Below are positions 63,597 through 64,000 of a stretch of DNA of 64,000 nt, piece after piece. How positions within the stretch are numbered: the stretch's first letter is position 1; every line of letters starts with the position of its first letter. The notes below the pieces were generated by a model, which was not told the origin of the DNA, made no database searches, and saw only the letters and a list, made by a program, of their open reading frames with translations. Source of the DNA: Pseudomonas sp. PDM16 (GTDB taxonomy: Bacteria; Pseudomonadota; Gammaproteobacteria; Pseudomonadales; Pseudomonadaceae); contig NZ_JACVAM010000006.1 of NCBI RefSeq assembly GCF_014851865.1, forward strand, positions 62,001 through 126,000, given 5' to 3'. Position numbers and translations under genes: made by a program.

Positions 63597-64000
63597 TTAC
63601 TGCGGGCCGAGTTTCTTGATCAGCACGCCCAGCTCTTCCACTTCGGCCTCGGTCATGTCGACCAGCGGCGCACGCACCGGCCCCGCGTCGTAACCGGCCA
63701 GGCGAGCGCCGGCCTTGACGATGCTCACCGCGTAGCCGCCACGGCGGTTGCGCAGTTCCAGGTAGGGCAGGAAGAAGGTGTCGATCAGGCGACCAACAGT
63801 CTCGTGGTCGTCACGGGCGATGGCGTTGTAGAACTCGATCGCGGTACGCGGGATGAAGTTGAACACCGCCGAGCTGTACACCGGCACGCCGAGGGCCTTG
63901 TAAGCGGCGGCATAGACTTCCGCAGTCGGCAGGCCGCCGAGGTAGGTCAGGCGCTCGCCGAGGCGACGGCGAATCTGCACCATCGGCTCGATCTCGCCGA
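63597..64000 (-). CDS. kdgD: 5-dehydro-4-deoxyglucarate dehydratase, N-terminus cut by the window edge
   Basis: The last 133 or so residues of a DHDPS/NAL-superfamily enzyme that converts 5-dehydro-4-deoxyglucarate to 2-oxoglutarate semialdehyde, CO2 and water. The reading frame is open through base 64000. YLGGLPTAEVYAAAYKALGVPVYSSAVFNFIPRTAIEFY and the C-terminal YAVSIVKAGARLAGYDAGPVRAPLVDM match the family ending; full length is about 303 residues. The Schiff-base lysine lies outside the window. It precedes the aldehyde dehydrogenase gene. Confidence 0.93.
   Translation of the reverse strand, partial: GEIEPMVQIRRRLGERLTYLGGLPTAEVYAAAYKALGVPVYSSAVFNFIPRTAIEFYNAIARDDHETVGRLIDTFFLPYLELRNRRGGYAVSIVKAGARLAGYDAGPVRAPLVDMTEAEVEELGVLIKKLGPQ

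Overview
The window is a piece of a Pseudomonas chromosome. The evidence is high G+C coding DNA, a full Mla lipid-transport operon, an AlgW-type protease, an rpoN-hpf-ptsN-rapZ-ptsO cluster, a Fur-controlled fagA-fumC-sodM operon and an OprD-family porin. From memory, the gene order from the left edge to about 47.8 kb follows the P. aeruginosa PA4435-PA4486 region almost gene for gene. I could not run an alignment, so the species is not assigned. No rRNA, tRNA, CRISPR array, prophage, transposase or integrase gene was seen, and no gene-free stretch exceeds 300 bases (longest about 242, upstream of kdsD).

Left part (1-9.9 kb): an acyl-CoA dehydrogenase cut by the window edge, a divergent GlxA-type regulator, zapE, trpS with an added C-terminal domain, an alpha/beta hydrolase, zapG/yhcB, the sulfate-activation pair cysD-cysNC, and a Nif3-like gene. 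Middle left (10-26.4 kb): algW; a leftward block mlaFEDCB-ibaG-murA-hisG-hisD-hisC; and a rightward block kdsD-kdsC-lptC-lptA-lptB-rpoN-hpf-ptsN-rapZ-ptsO. Together these serve envelope stress sensing, phospholipid and LPS traffic, peptidoglycan precursor and histidine synthesis, and nitrogen-related control.

Middle right (26.4-47.8 kb): a ZIP transporter, the iron-starvation operon fagA-fumC-TPR-like gene-sodM behind a recognisable Fur box, pmbA and tldD flanking yjgA/darP, a nitrilase, yhdP, rng, maf, mreBCD, gatCAB, an RlpA-like lipoprotein and a carboxymuconolactone-decarboxylase-like gene.

Right part (47.9-64 kb): a very large thioester-type bacterial alpha-2-macroglobulin, a small secreted protein of unknown function and penicillin-binding protein 1C form a likely defence/repair cluster. 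About 150 bp of palindromic, MITE-like DNA separates this from a leftward block: AEC transporter, OprD porin, galactarate dehydratase, hexarate permease, ketoglutarate-semialdehyde dehydrogenase and 5-dehydro-4-deoxyglucarate dehydratase (cut by the right edge). The last five form a nearly complete galactarate/glucarate-to-2-oxoglutarate route.

Most genes are recognisable core genes. The points most worth a second look are the palindromic element at 56.4 kb, the A2M/small protein/PbpC cluster, the mreB-mreC junction (hairpin plus unclear mreC start), the stem-loops between the his genes, and the extra domain on TrpS. I saw no convincing wholly new multi-gene system.
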